DNA from: an uncultured Clostridia bacterium
GTDB taxonomy: Bacteria > Bacillota > Clostridia > Christensenellales > UBA1242
NCBI GenBank assembly: GCA_934778205.1
Contig: CAKVOD010000003.1
Span: 1-64,000 of the forward strand
Reading direction: 5' to 3'
DNA: 64,000 nt
The first letter of the stretch is position 1. Each line of letters starts with the position of its first letter. The position numbers and the translations under genes are program-made. The notes beneath the pieces were generated by a model. That model worked only from the letters and a program-made list of their open reading frames with translations. It made no database searches and was not told the origin of the DNA. Of this stretch, positions 1-8,719 are shown in pieces.

Positions 1-36
1 GCCCCCCCCCCCCCGTTTAGTTAAGTACTTTACCAT
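1..36 (-). CDS. 5' end of a poly-G phase-variable protein (partial)
   Basis: Only the first 12 codons fall inside the window. The minus strand shows a Shine-Dalgarno GAGGAG, then ATG at 36-34, then codons reading MVKYLTKR followed directly by glycines encoded by 13 consecutive G (positions 14-2). The layout (RBS, ATG, a few charged codons, long G tract) matches the loci at 7130, 33735 and 52854, so I infer another slipped-strand contingency gene, probably a surface protein. The rest lies outside the window, so neither product nor reading state can be told. Promoter and upstream element are shared with the 7130 locus. Confidence 0.6.
   Translation of the reverse strand, partial: MVKYLTKRGGGG
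2..14. repeat. Poly-C/poly-G homopolymer, 13 nt
   Basis: Thirteen C on the plus strand, so G on the coding strand, inside the first codons of the left-edge gene. Runs this long are hypermutable through slipped-strand mispairing in other bacteria. The length seen is a consensus and may vary within the population. Confidence 0.85.
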
Positions 37-54
37 AATACACTCCTCGCTTTT

Positions 55-74
55 GGCTTTAGCGCGCTAAAGCC
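55..74. repeat. 20-nt perfect palindrome upstream of the left-edge gene
   Basis: GGCTTTAGCG followed by CGCTAAAGCC is a perfect 20-nt palindrome. It lies between the predicted -10 (88-93) and the Shine-Dalgarno site of the left-edge gene. It could be an operator or an mRNA structure just 5' of the ribosome binding site; the sequence alone does not decide. Confidence 0.5.
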
Positions 75-87
75 ACTTTCTAGCGTT

Positions 88-116
88 AGTTTACCACAAT
101 TACGCAAAAATATCAA
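88..116 (-). promoter_or_regulatory. Promoter of the left-edge phase-variable gene (class A)
   Basis: On the minus strand TTGATA (116-111), 17 nt, TAAACT (93-88). The same -35, spacer length and -10, with nearly identical spacer ends (ATTGTGG), occur at 7191-7163 upstream of the second poly-G locus. Confidence 0.55.
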
Positions 117-137
117 ACGATTTGGTATATTTTTTGA
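108..137 (-). terminator. Possible terminator overlapping the class A promoter
   Basis: ATATCAAA and TTTGGTAT can pair around a short loop, with A/T runs on both sides. It would end transcription coming from the gene at 1105-275, and its stem contains the -35 hexamer of the next promoter. The same overlap occurs at 7184-7220. Confidence 0.4.
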
Positions 138-167
138 AAAAATGTTGTTATTTTCTGGTTTGGGCGG

Positions 168-194
168 TCAATACACAATTTCGCTTTCGTTCAT
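168..194 (-). CDS. Eight-codon mini-ORF with its own RBS (putative leader peptide)
   Basis: ATG at 194 preceded by TAGGAG with 6-nt spacing, encoding MNESEIVY and then TGA. A promoter-like pair (TTGACA, 17 nt, TACAAT at 240-212) lies just upstream, and a terminator-like hairpin (137-108) lies downstream before the phase-variable gene. This resembles a leader-peptide layout, but a decayed gene start is equally possible. Confidence 0.3.
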   Translation of the reverse strand: MNESEIVY

Positions 195-211
195 AACTTT
201 CTCCTAGGAGT

Positions 212-240
212 ATTGTAGCATACTGTTATGGGGGTGTCAA
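212..240 (-). promoter_or_regulatory. Strong sigma-A-like promoter upstream of the mini-ORF
   Basis: Minus strand: TTGACA (240-235), 17-nt spacer, TACAAT (217-212). It lies after the stop codon of the gene at 1105-275 and points toward the left-edge locus. Confidence 0.5.
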
Positions 241-274
241 TGAAATATTCCCTTTTAGTGGCTGAAACGCTTTT

Positions 275-1105
275 TTATGCAATGAGCAATGCGAGTTCAT
301 TTTGGAGCATTAGTGCGGAAATTTGCGCGCTTTTGAGGGACGCGGAGAGGCGTGTTGATGTGAGAGAGTTTTCGACGAGGTCATTTAGGAGCGCGACGAC
401 TTGGTTGACTTTGGCTTGCGTGAGTGAATATGAGGTTTCCGTTATTTTTGAGGCGTAGTTGCGGAAACTTGCGGATATATCGCTAGCGCTTTCAAGCAGT
501 GCGGTTAGTTCGACTTTGACGTCCGCGGATGTGATTTGGCTAGTATCTAGTTTGATTGACAGGTCATAGAGGCTTTTGTAGGTGCTTTTGAAAATGTCGA
601 GCGCTTTTTGGACACACTTTTCTTGTTCGTCGTCGACGATGTTTTCGAGTTCGCAACGATTGATTTCGACAAGTTTGACGGTCGCGGTGTCGTAGGTCAA
701 TTTTATCTTTTCAAGCACACTTTGCGCGTCCGCTGAACTGAGGTATGCGGACGCTATGACGTTGTAGCCGAGGTCGTACATCACGTACCCTGCTCCGCCT
801 GCGAGTTTGATTTCTGTGGCAAACTTTTTGGCGTCGTCCTCTTTTTCAAAGTTGTTGACATTTATCATAAACACGTTGAAACTTTTTGCGGTGGCGGATT
901 TTGCTTTGTAGAGCGAAACAGTCGAAAACGCGAGTATGTTTGAAAATGCGTTTGCCACAAAAAATACTGTTACGCAACTCATTAGCACTAAGACGAATGC
1001 AAAAAAACTGCGTGCTTTGCGCTTTTTCGGCTTCTTCATTTCGGTAACGGTCGATGATTTAGCGGACGGCAGGCGATATGCGTCGTAGAGGTCAAGTTCG
1101 TTCAT
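275..1105 (-). CDS. Membrane-anchored protein with SPOR-like segment
   Basis: 276 residues. A basic stretch (KKPKKRKAR, about 24-32) precedes one membrane helix (about 33-56), suggesting type II topology with the bulk outside. Residues about 76-135 read like a SPOR fold: a strand 'FNVFMINVNNF', a helix with 'DDAKKFATEIKLAGGAGYV', a strand 'YNVIASAYLSSADAQSV' and a second helix. SPOR domains bind denuded septal peptidoglycan. The C-terminal half is helical and unrecognised. The start is set by GGAG 5 nt before ATG. It could act in cell division or sporulation, but that is inference. It is monocistronic as far as visible. Confidence 0.7.
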   Translation of the reverse strand: MNELDLYDAYRLPSAKSSTVTEMKKPKKRKARSFFAFVLVLMSCVTVFFVANAFSNILAFSTVSLYKAKSATAKSFNVFMINVNNFEKEDDAKKFATEIKLAGGAGYVMYDLGYNVIASAYLSSADAQSVLEKIKLTYDTATVKLVEINRCELENIVDDEQEKCVQKALDIFKSTYKSLYDLSIKLDTSQITSADVKVELTALLESASDISASFRNYASKITETSYSLTQAKVNQVVALLNDLVENSLTSTRLSASLKSAQISALMLQNELALLIA

Positions 1106-1240
1106 ACATTCTCCAATGTTTTGTTATATTCAATTTTATGTTTGCTTGTAGTAAAATATTCTTTGAGCGCGATTTTGTGCATTTCTTGTCGATTTATAAA
1201 ACAAATTTTTCATAAATTTTAAAAATTGTGTTATTTTTAA

Positions 1241-1268
1241 TTGCATTTGCTGAAAAAAATGTTATAAT
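1241..1268 (+). promoter_or_regulatory. groES-groEL promoter
   Basis: TTGCAT (1241-1246), 16-nt spacer, TATAAT (1263-1268), about 50 nt before the groES start. I see no CIRCE inverted repeat (TTAGCACTC-N9-GAGTGCTAA), so HrcA control is not supported here. Confidence 0.55.
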
Positions 1269-1318
1269 ATTACAAGCACAAAGCGTTTTTGTGTCAATTT
1301 TTATTTGGAGATGATTAT

Positions 1319-1606
1319 ATGAACATTAGACCTTTATTTGATAAAGTCGTTATCAAGCCGATTGAAAATGAAGAAAAAACAACCTCTTTTGGCTTCGTTT
1401 TGAGGAGCAGTGACCAAGAAAAACCTTGCGTTGCGACGGTTGTTGCGGTCGGCGATGGCGGATTGATTGACGGAAAAACTGTTGAAATGAAAGTTAAAGT
1501 CGGCGACAAAGTTATTTTTCCAAAATACAGTGGCACCGAGTTTCACTTTGAAAATCAAGACTATATCATCATAAAGCAGAGCGACATTTTGGCGCTTATT
1601 GATTAG
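1319..1606 (+). CDS. groES: Co-chaperonin GroES
   Basis: 95 residues, the usual length for the 10-kDa co-chaperonin that caps GroEL and encloses substrate in the folding chamber. It begins NIRPLFDKVVIKP, as in the family, and ends with the conserved 'YIIIKQSDILALI' strand. I chose ATG 1319 rather than upstream in-frame codons because GGAG sits 8 nt before it and the family starts here. The mobile loop, usually containing I/L-V-L, reads 'SFGFVLRSS', with Phe at the first hydrophobic position. groEL follows 177 nt downstream in the same direction. Confidence 0.95.
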   Translation: MNIRPLFDKVVIKPIENEEKTTSFGFVLRSSDQEKPCVATVVAVGDGGLIDGKTVEMKVKVGDKVIFPKYSGTEFHFENQDYIIIKQSDILALID

Positions 1607-1720
1607 TTTTGCACTGTTTTTGTAGTGTTTGCTTTGCAGGTGGCAATATGCAAAAACTTGAATTAGTTTTAGACATTTCTATTGCATTTTGCAAAAATTG
1701 CTTAAATTTTGGCGATGTGA

Positions 1721-3403
<1,683 letters not shown>

Positions 3404-3501
3404 TCATTTTTGAAACGCAAACATTTCGAGAAATTATTTGGCTCGCTATTAAGACACGATTGAATAAATCTCAAACAAAAAATGTCAATTGCAGGGTTGA
3501 C

Positions 3502-3542
3502 AAAGAAAACACCGAAATTTGAAATTGTTCGGTGTTTTCTTT
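3502..3542. terminator. Terminator after groEL
   Basis: AAGAAAACACCGAA pairs with TTCGGTGTTTTCTT around a loop of about 11 nt, with a T-rich end. It lies 100 nt after the groEL stop. Confidence 0.8.
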
Positions 3543-3704
3543 AACTTTTATTTAGATAATACTATCATCACATTACACAAAACACTTAATCATTTGCTTA
3601 CAAGTCTATGTATTTGATTATTGCAATTTCATATTGATGACGGCGTTGCACCAACTGCCGTTGAATTGGTGCGCAAAAGCGATAGTTTTGCTAATTATTG
3701 TGAC

Positions 3705-3736
3705 ACAAAAAAACACAGGATAACCTGTGTTTTTTG
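3705..3736. terminator. Terminator after rpsI
   Basis: AAAACACAGG-ataa-CCTGTGTTTT with flanking A and T runs, ending 5 nt before the rpsI stop on the minus strand. The interval 3404-3740 holds only the two terminators and no convincing gene. Confidence 0.8.
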
Positions 3737-3740
3737 CGTT

Positions 3741-4160
3741 CTAACGTTTGCTGAATTGTGGCGCACGTCTTGCTTTGTGAAGACCATATTTCTTTCTTTC
3801 TTTCATTCTTGAATCTCTTGTCAAGAAGCCTGCTTTTTTGAGTTCAGGTTTAAGTGATTCGTCCGCTTTAACAAGCGCTCTTGCGATGCCGTGACGAACT
3901 GCTCCTGCTTGACCTGAAACACCACCGCCGATGACGTTTACGAAAATGTCGTACTTATCTTCAGTGTTTGTGAGTGTCAATGGTTGACGAACAATATATT
4001 TCATTGTGTCCATTGGGAAATATTCGGAAATGTCCTTCTTGTTGATTGTAATCTTACCGCTTCCGTTAGGCAAAATTCTAACGCGTGCGATAGAACTCTT
4101 TCTTCTACCTGTTCCAAGGAATTGAATCTTTTTTGATTTCAAAACTGCTTTACCTGCCAT
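3741..4160 (-). CDS. rpsI: 30S ribosomal protein S9
   Basis: 139 residues, about 9 longer than typical because of an N-terminal extension ([11 protein letters not shown]) before the family start '[16 protein letters not shown]'. It ends in the conserved basic tail 'RRAPQFSKR', whose last residues contact P-site tRNA. The start ATG overlaps the rplM stop by one base (TAATG), and AAAGGAGG lies inside the end of rplM, so the two genes are translationally coupled. This is the classic rplM-rpsI operon. Confidence 0.96.
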   Translation of the reverse strand: MAGKAVLKSKKIQFLGTGRRKSSIARVRILPNGSGKITINKKDISEYFPMDTMKYIVRQPLTLTNTEDKYDIFVNVIGGGVSGQAGAVRHGIARALVKADESLKPELKKAGFLTRDSRMKERKKYGLHKARRAPQFSKR

Positions 4161-4603
4161 TATCTTTTGCCTCCTTTAATATTCAATGCGATTGGTTGTT
4201 GTGCTTGGTTTTCGTGTTCTGGACCAGCATACAATTTGAGGTGCTTCAACATCTTTCTTCCAAGATTGTTTTTAGGAAGCATACCTTTTACTGCAAGTTC
4301 AACTGCGTAAGTTGGTTTCTTAGCAACCAAATCTCTATATGTTGTTTCTCTGAAGCCTTTTGCAAAGCCTGTGTGTCTTCTATAGAGTTTGTCAGTTTCC
4401 TTCTTTCCAGTAACGCGAACCTTGTCGCAGTTAACAATGATTACATAGTCTCCGCAATCTACGTGTGGAGTGTAAGTAGGTTTGTTTTTTCCGCGCAAAA
4501 CTGCTGCAACTTCACTTGCTAGACGACCCAAAATCATATCTTCTGCGTCAACTACATACCATTTGCGTTCAACATTTTGCGGATTGGCCATAAATGTTTT
4601 CAT
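4160..4603 (-). CDS. rplM: 50S ribosomal protein L13
   Basis: 147 residues, normal length. It shows the L13 core '[19 protein letters not shown]', '[16 protein letters not shown]' and '[20 protein letters not shown]'. L13 is an early assembly protein of the large subunit. AGGA precedes ATG 4603. It is first in a two-gene operon with rpsI, with a long leader and a strong promoter upstream. Confidence 0.97.
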   Translation of the reverse strand: MKTFMANPQNVERKWYVVDAEDMILGRLASEVAAVLRGKNKPTYTPHVDCGDYVIIVNCDKVRVTGKKETDKLYRRHTGFAKGFRETTYRDLVAKKPTYAVELAVKGMLPKNNLGRKMLKHLKLYAGPEHENQAQQPIALNIKGGKR

Positions 4604-4765
4604 TTAATTTTCCTCCGATTTATATAAAAACTTTTGATTTTGCACATATATTTTCGCAAAACCACTATGGTAAATATACCGAGCAATTAGAAGCACACTG
4701 CCCGCTATATAAATGTCGCACTTTAGATTAACTTGGGACTAATCAAGTATATCAAGCCTGACTTG
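4604..4765 (-). promoter_or_regulatory. Structured 5' leader of rplM (candidate L13 leader)
   Basis: About 160 nt separate the predicted transcription start from the rplM start and contain several short complementary segments. In Firmicutes rplM-rpsI is often preceded by an L13 autoregulatory leader RNA. I cannot match the consensus by eye, so the assignment rests on position and length. Confidence 0.3.
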
Positions 4766-4768
4766 TAT

Positions 4769-4797
4769 ATTTTACTAGAAAATCGCGAAAATGTCAA
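4769..4797 (-). promoter_or_regulatory. rplM-rpsI promoter
   Basis: Minus strand TTGACA (4797-4792), 17-nt spacer, TAAAAT (4774-4769). It nearly matches the sigma-A consensus. Confidence 0.65.
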
Positions 4798-4892
4798 GTG
4801 TTTCGCCGCATTTTGTTTGTTTTATTGCTGTTTTGACCACAACTCCTTGGATTAAACAAATTTACGCATAAACTTTTTACAATGCAAAAAAC

Positions 4893-6821
4893 TTAAATAA
4901 CAACTGTATTTGCCCATTGCCCACTACCATTTAGAATAAATGCAACAGAAAGTCGGCTACTTGTTCCAGTATTTATTTCCCAAACAGTTGATGACTTTTG
5001 TGTTCCATCTCCAGAAATAGTTACTACGCTTCCAAACGGTTTCGTGATAAGTATGCGATAAGTTGTGTTCATTTCGGGTTTAAACGACATACTTAAATTT
5101 TGACCTGTCACCGCGCTCATCTCTCGTATAACGGTGTCATTTGCATCCACAATTGTTAATAACAACATTCCATTGCTACATATAACCGATGCATCAATGG
5201 TAATTGATGCTGATTGGAATACTTTCAACATAGGATAGTCGTCGTTTTCGCCAGTCTTAAACATCCAAACACTATCAAAATCCCATCCACTATATGTGCT
5301 TGCTTTTTTTAATTCTGTAGCCGTTACCTTTGTACCCTTTAAAACTGTACTACTATTTTCGTTGATACAAGTATCTAGATAAAAGCACTGTGAGACATCT
5401 GCATCGCCTGCGACAATTGCACCATTTGAAAAGGTACCACTGCTATTATCATAATCACCTTTATTATCTTCAATTGATCCTACATTGTAACATCTCAGTA
5501 CACTCACCTGCCTTGAATAACCTGAATATATTCCTGCAATATAAGTACCATCCCAAGAACCTGATCTGCTTACAGTTCCTTTGTTATAGCAATCTTTAAT
5601 TTCAATTTTATCTGCAACGTCATAATCTAGTAACGGTGCTGCTATAATTCCTGCCACAAGTATGTAACAATAATAATATTCACTTTGTCTTAGCCAATCG
5701 CTTTGGGTAATTACAGAATTGTCATTATAGCAATTTTCAATTGTTCCTTTGCCTAGCACAAACCCAGCAATCCCTCCATTACCAGAAAATGAAATATCGC
5801 TACTATAGAAATCATAGTAGTTCTCAAGCTGCGCTTTGTTATAGCAACCATTAATGTTGGTGACATTGGCATAACTTAATCCAACAACTCCGCCAACTGC
5901 AACCGCACCACCTATATTAAGGGACCCGTTGTTATAGCAATTTGAAACTTTAAGTGTATCGCATTTTTTACTTACTCCCCCAACAATTCCTCCGACAGCA
6001 AAGGTATTAGTTCGAGCCTTATTTCTCTCCAACGACACATTAATGCTCCCAGTATTATAGCAATCAATAACGTTAATAACGTTATTACCAATGGTAGCAT
6101 TTATATCAATATCAAGGCCACCTAAAATTCCTCCAAATTTCATTATTTCATTCAAACCATTACTGAGGGAACATGTTTTTTTGTACGATACATTAATATT
6201 TAAGTCGCAAGCATTGTAGCAATTTTTAACCAACACATTAACATAATCCTCGCTAGTCAGAGTCTTCATTCCGCCTATAATACCACCCACATTCTTCATC
6301 TTGTAATAACTTGTATCATCATTGATTGTGCATGTTATAGTCCCTTTGACACCTAAATTTTTGATAGTATAGTCACCATAACTTTGCTCTTCAAATCCAA
6401 TAAACCCTGCTTGAGCATTTTCAAATGTTATCGTATGCCCAAGCCCATCAAATGAGGTCGGAGCATACGGCAATCCATCCCAACTTTGATTTACTCCATT
6501 TATTACGTAACTTGAAGGAATTGTAATATCGGAAGTTAGAATATATGATGCATCAAGACTCGCATTATCATCATACTTAAAATACAATAATTGCTCAAAC
6601 GTAGCAATTTGATATGGATTTGTTGCAGTACCATCGCCACCTGCAAAACTAGTTGCAATATTTATATTCTGAGCAGTGGCATCGGTATGCGACTTTGATG
6701 TATTTAGAATAAACACAAGTATCATTGCCACACACATCACAAAAAGCCACAATACAATGTGCATTGAAGCAGATATCGTTTTATTGAATTTTATATTTTT
6801 ATTTTGATTGAGTTTTTTCAT
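4893..6821 (-). CDS. Signal-anchored surface protein with GLUG/CYN repeats
   Basis: 642 residues. One membrane helix lies at about 20-40, followed by an exported region. From about residue 60 it carries 'GDGTATNPYQI' and 'FDGLGHTI', the usual lead-in of GLUG-type beta-helices. At least seven repeats follow, pairing 'GGI-x-GG/GF' with 'CYN-x-GS-I' (NCYNACDL, DCYNTGSI, NCYNNGSL, GCYNKAQL, NCYNDNSV, DCYNKGTV, RCYNVGSI). Residues about 540-642 form a domain also found at the C terminus of the 33735-32721 protein. ATG 6821 has a near-perfect GGAGGTGATTTT RBS and overlaps the stop of an upstream poly-G leader ORF (ATGA), suggesting translational coupling to a phase-variable leader. Ligand unknown. 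Confidence 0.75.
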   Translation of the reverse strand: MKKLNQNKNIKFNKTISASMHIVLWLFVMCVAMILVFILNTSKSHTDATAQNINIATSFAGGDGTATNPYQIATFEQLLYFKYDDNASLDASYILTSDITIPSSYVINGVNQSWDGLPYAPTSFDGLGHTITFENAQAGFIGFEEQSYGDYTIKNLGVKGTITCTINDDTSYYKMKNVGGIIGGMKTLTSEDYVNVLVKNCYNACDLNINVSYKKTCSLSNGLNEIMKFGGILGGLDIDINATIGNNVINVIDCYNTGSINVSLERNKARTNTFAVGGIVGGVSKKCDTLKVSNCYNNGSLNIGGAVAVGGVVGLSYANVTNINGCYNKAQLENYYDFYSSDISFSGNGGIAGFVLGKGTIENCYNDNSVITQSDWLRQSEYYYCYILVAGIIAAPLLDYDVADKIEIKDCYNKGTVSRSGSWDGTYIAGIYSGYSRQVSVLRCYNVGSIEDNKGDYDNSSGTFSNGAIVAGDADVSQCFYLDTCINENSSTVLKGTKVTATELKKASTYSGWDFDSVWMFKTGENDDYPMLKVFQSASITIDASVICSNGMLLLTIVDANDTVIREMSAVTGQNLSMSFKPEMNTTYRILITKPFGSVVTISGDGTQKSSTVWEINTGTSSRLSVAFILNGSGQWANTVVI

Positions 6822-7130
6822 AAAATCACCTCCACATCGCAATCATTGTTTGTGGAAATGTCAAAACAGCTCAACCATAAAAATTTGAGATGAGTCAAAA
6901 CGTCAAAACAATTTTTAAAAAATAATAAATTATTCATACTATCATTTTGCGATTGACAGTCAATACCTGAAGGCGTATAAAAATCAGATTCAGTTTCTTG
7001 TAATTTTTCAAAATATTGTAATTTCTTGCAAAAATACTGTTGTTTTTCTTGATTTAACCTATTGAAATAATAAGTTAATCTACATACCCCCCCCCCCCCC
7101 TATTCGTGGAGCATTTGTTCTATTATTCAT
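6818..7130 (-). CDS. Poly-G leader ORF upstream of the GLUG protein
   Basis: ATG at 7130 encodes MNNRTNAPRI and then a G tract of 14 (7100-7087). As assembled (14 G) the frame stops three codons after the tract. With 13 G (or 10 or 16) it runs open for 103 residues (hydrophilic, Gln/Asn-rich, no recognised domain) and ends in a TGA that overlaps the ATG of the 642-residue GLUG protein. With 12 G it stops four codons after the tract. The tract may therefore switch translation through the leader and tune the downstream gene by coupling. The start resembles the 'MKNRTK' leaders at 33735 and 52854. The -10/-35 pair at 7163-7191 and a GAGGTG RBS support expression. Confidence 0.55.
7087..7100. repeat. 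Poly-C/poly-G homopolymer, 14 nt
   Basis: Fourteen C on the plus strand, 10 codons into the leader ORF on the minus strand. It is the longest of the four tracts in the window. Confidence 0.85.
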
Positions 7131-7162
7131 TTATTTCACCTCGCTTAATGAATTATAAATTT

Positions 7163-7191
7163 AGTTTACCACAATAAACAAAAAATATCAA
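7163..7191 (-). promoter_or_regulatory. Promoter of the 7130 poly-G locus (class A)
   Basis: Minus strand TTGATA (7191-7186), 17 nt, TAAACT (7168-7163). About 30 nt here are almost identical to 88-116. Confidence 0.55.
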
Positions 7192-7220
7192 ATGTTTTTG
7201 TGCGCATTTGATATTTTTTT
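7184..7220. terminator. Terminator after truA, overlapping the class A promoter
   Basis: ATCAAATG and CATTTGAT pair around a 10-nt loop with A and T runs on both sides, 65 nt beyond the truA stop. The stem includes the -35 of the next promoter. The stretch 7131-7284 otherwise holds no gene. Confidence 0.65.
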
Positions 7221-7284
7221 GTCAAAAAGTGAAAATAATTTCATAAAATAAATTTACCGTAAATATTGAAGGCAGTAAATAAAA

Positions 7285-8019
7285 CTAATCATAATCGACA
7301 TTACAAAGGGTTAGTGCTTTGGCGGGGAGTGTTTGACCTGCGCGAGCGCGGTCTTTGCTTGCGATTATTTCGGGAATGCTATCTTTGTCTAGTTTCCTTT
7401 GCCCCACTTTCAAGATTGTGCCACAAATTATACGTACCATATTGTGAAGAAAACCACTTCCACTAATTGTAATTGTTATTTCGTCGTCAATCTTTGTCAT
7501 ATTGCATTCTGTGATTGTTCGTATGGTGGTTGTAAGTTGTGGGTTTTCTTGGCAAAATGCTTTGAAATCGTGTGTACCGACAAAGTGCTTTGTACATTCA
7601 ATCATTGCGTCAAAATCAAGGTTTGGCCACACTTGCAGGTGCGTTGCGTCGCGGAGTGGGCTTTCTATGCTTGAAGCGTACATTTTATAGCAATATGTTT
7701 TCGACTTAACGTCATATCGCGCGTGAAAATCACTGCTGGCTTGCTCGGTTTTTTTGACGCGTATTTCCTTTGGCAGATACATATTCATTGCGTATGCAAT
7801 TCTTTCTGGGGGCATATCTTTTTCAAAATCAAAGTGCGCCACTTGATTTTTTGCGCTGACACCCGCATCTGTTCTTCCACTGCCAAAAACTAATGTTTTT
7901 TGCCCTGTTATTTTTTGTAGCGCTAACTCCAGTTCTCCTTCAATTGTTTGCAGTCCTTCTTGCGCTTGCCAGCCACAAAACGCACTGCCGTTGTATTCTA
8001 TAATTGCTTTAATTCTCAT
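7285..8019 (-). CDS. truA: tRNA pseudouridine(38-40) synthase TruA
   Basis: 244 residues, normal length. It isomerises uridines 38-40 in the anticodon arm of many tRNAs. It begins 'MRIKAIIEYNGSAFCGWQ', and the catalytic motif GSGRTDAGV has Asp at residue 51. The C-terminal family signature 'SGSGFLHNMVRIICGTILKVG' is intact. It is monocistronic, divergent from the histidine phosphatase at 8129, and ends at a shared hairpin before the poly-G locus. Confidence 0.95.
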   Translation of the reverse strand: MRIKAIIEYNGSAFCGWQAQEGLQTIEGELELALQKITGQKTLVFGSGRTDAGVSAKNQVAHFDFEKDMPPERIAYAMNMYLPKEIRVKKTEQASSDFHARYDVKSKTYCYKMYASSIESPLRDATHLQVWPNLDFDAMIECTKHFVGTHDFKAFCQENPQLTTTIRTITECNMTKIDDEITITISGSGFLHNMVRIICGTILKVGQRKLDKDSIPEIIASKDRARAGQTLPAKALTLCNVDYD

Positions 8020-8071
8020 ATCTTTTATTATATCACAATTTTATAAATTTTTCAATCAAAATCTGATTTGT

Positions 8072-8100
8072 TTGACTTTATGTCAATTATATGTTAATAT
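8072..8100 (+). promoter_or_regulatory. Promoter of the histidine phosphatase gene
   Basis: TTGACT (8072-8077), 17-nt spacer, TAATAT (8095-8100), 29 nt before the start codon. Confidence 0.5.
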
Positions 8101-8128
8101 AGTTAAAATTTAAGTATTTGGAGCAATT

Positions 8129-8644
8129 ATGAACATTTATTTTGTGCGTCACGGTGACCACGTCAACTCACATTTGACTGAACTTGGCAAACAGCAGGCT
8201 TTGCTTTGTAGCGAATATCTTGAAAAGGATAATGATTATTCGATGATATACTCTAGTCCTTCATCACGTTGCGTTGAAACGGCAAAAATTGTCAATGACA
8301 AGTTGGGTTTAACGATTGAAATTTTAGACGATTTAAACGAACGTGAAAATTTGCCCTACTTATATCCACAAAACGCTAAAGAACAAGAATGGTGGAACAA
8401 TTATATGAACCCGTCTTTTTCTTTTGACTTTCCTGAAGGGGCAAAGGAATTTTTTGGACGTATCAAGAATGTGATTAATTACATTTTTAACAAGCACAAA
8501 AAATATGAAAACATAATTATAGTAGCGCATAGTTCAGTGGCGTATGCTATTGCATTTGCGTTGTCAAATAACACTTCTCCGCTATGGTTTAAAATTGGAC
8601 ATTGTTCAGTTATTAATTTTGAACTTGAAAATTTGCTATCTTAG
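8129..8644 (+). CDS. Histidine phosphatase (phosphoglycerate mutase-like) family protein
   Basis: 171 residues. The RHG motif lies at residues 7-9 (phospho-accepting His 8), a second conserved Arg is in SSPSSR (about 47), and the second catalytic His is in 'IVAHSSVAYA' (about 134). This is the minimal set of a branch-1 histidine phosphatase. The substrate cannot be told: relatives act on phosphoglycerate, cobalamin intermediates or phosphosugars. GGAG lies 5 nt before ATG. There is no cobalamin gene nearby, and it is a single-gene unit. Confidence 0.85.
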   Translation: MNIYFVRHGDHVNSHLTELGKQQALLCSEYLEKDNDYSMIYSSPSSRCVETAKIVNDKLGLTIEILDDLNERENLPYLYPQNAKEQEWWNNYMNPSFSFDFPEGAKEFFGRIKNVINYIFNKHKKYENIIIVAHSSVAYAIAFALSNNTSPLWFKIGHCSVINFELENLLS

Positions 8645-8673
8645 TATTTATTGTTCAATTACAACAAAAAAAA

Positions 8674-8719
8674 CGCTGGGCGATTTTGTAACCGCTCAGC
8701 GCCACCCTGATGGGTAAAT
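8674..8719. repeat. Two adjacent hairpins after the phosphatase gene
   Basis: CGCTGGGCG pairs imperfectly with CCGCTCAGCG around about 8 nt, followed by ACCC-tgat-GGGT. There is no clear T run, so it may be a weak terminator or a processing structure at the border of the hairpin array. Confidence 0.4.

Noticed and set aside
1131..1318. CIRCE element for HrcA control of groESL
   Set aside because: Searched by eye for TTAGCACTC/GAGTGCTAA and did not find it.
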